Position numbers and translations under genes: made by a program | NCBI GenBank assembly: GCA_019058315.1 | Contig: JAHPZH010000004.1 | Span: 1 to 64,000 of the forward strand | From: Candidatus Helarchaeota archaeon | GTDB taxonomy: Archaea; Asgardarchaeota; Lokiarchaeia; Helarchaeales; RDOG01 | DNA: 64,000 nucleotides | Direction: 5' to 3' | Shown here: positions 63,913 to 64,000 of the stretch, one piece after another | Numbering within the stretch: the stretch's first letter is position 1 | Layout: every line of letters starts with the position of its first letter | Notes under the pieces: model-generated | The model's input: only the letters and a program-made list of their open reading frames with translations | What the model was told of the DNA's origin: nothing | The model's database searches: none

Positions 63913-64000
63913 GAGTTTATTCTATCATCATTTTATAAATAAATTTTGTAGTCTTTGAGTTCTAATATCATTTGAATCTTTAAAAAAATCATTTTATAAT

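Overview
This AT-rich, gene-dense window most probably comes from an Asgard archaeon (Promethearchaeota, Lokiarchaeia-like). The evidence is indirect but consistent. There are five Ras/Rab-type small GTPases, four of them behind a longin-like domain. There is an archaeal 20S proteasome pair, a TFIIB-type cyclin fold, archaeal TATA-box promoters with many leaderless or TTG/GTG starts, a DUF4443-type regulator and several zinc-ribbon proteins. No rRNA, tRNA, CRISPR array, transposase or integrase was seen.

Region 1 (about 0.1-20.5 kb) looks like a defence island. In order it holds a nitrilase-fold hydrolase, a single-chain type IIG-like restriction-methylase, two TIR proteins facing each other, a nuclease-STAND NTPase resembling Avs proteins, a leucine-rich-repeat protein ending in a HEPN RNase-like domain, a very large protein with a C-terminal PD-(D/E)xK nuclease, and a two-gene HEPN plus HEPN/PD-(D/E)xK operon. 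One TIR protein appears to use two tandem copies of the LeuA (isopropylmalate/citramalate synthase) regulatory fold as its sensor. The two TIR genes share a nearly identical 174-bp inverted segment, which suggests recent gene conversion.

Region 2 (20.5-28.1 kb) is accessory DNA. It has tiny zinc-ribbon and membrane proteins, one frameshifted small gene, a 21-bp tandem repeat array beside a GC-rich dyad, a small PD-(D/E)xK protein, and a minus-strand run of unfamiliar genes. That run is headed by an unusual regulator that joins a TrmB-like sensor to a single TFIIB cyclin repeat.

Region 3 (28.3-36.1 kb) has a winged-helix regulator, a short 22-bp repeat array, adjacent psmB-psmA proteasome genes, and four longin-like/small-GTPase fusion genes in a row. 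A seven-helix-type membrane protein follows.

Region 4 (36.2-49.3 kb) is mostly metabolic. It contains a phosphodiesterase gene interrupted by one in-frame stop, an ADP-forming acyl-CoA synthetase alpha subunit, a carotenoid pair (CruF-like plus CrtI-like), a PaaK-like ligase with a degenerate partner, a gamma-carbonic-anhydrase-like protein, a flavin-reductase-like protein, and a fifth GTPase fused to a GcvH-like domain that lacks the lipoyl lysine.

Region 5 (49.4-64 kb) has two tandem alpha/beta-hydrolase/membrane fusion proteins, a membrane protein with wHTH and SHOCT-like ends, a cobalamin/iron-complex ABC importer (binding protein, permease, ATPase) with a DUF4443-like regulator, a flavodoxin, a PAPS-reductase-family protein and a secreted FG-GAP repeat protein.
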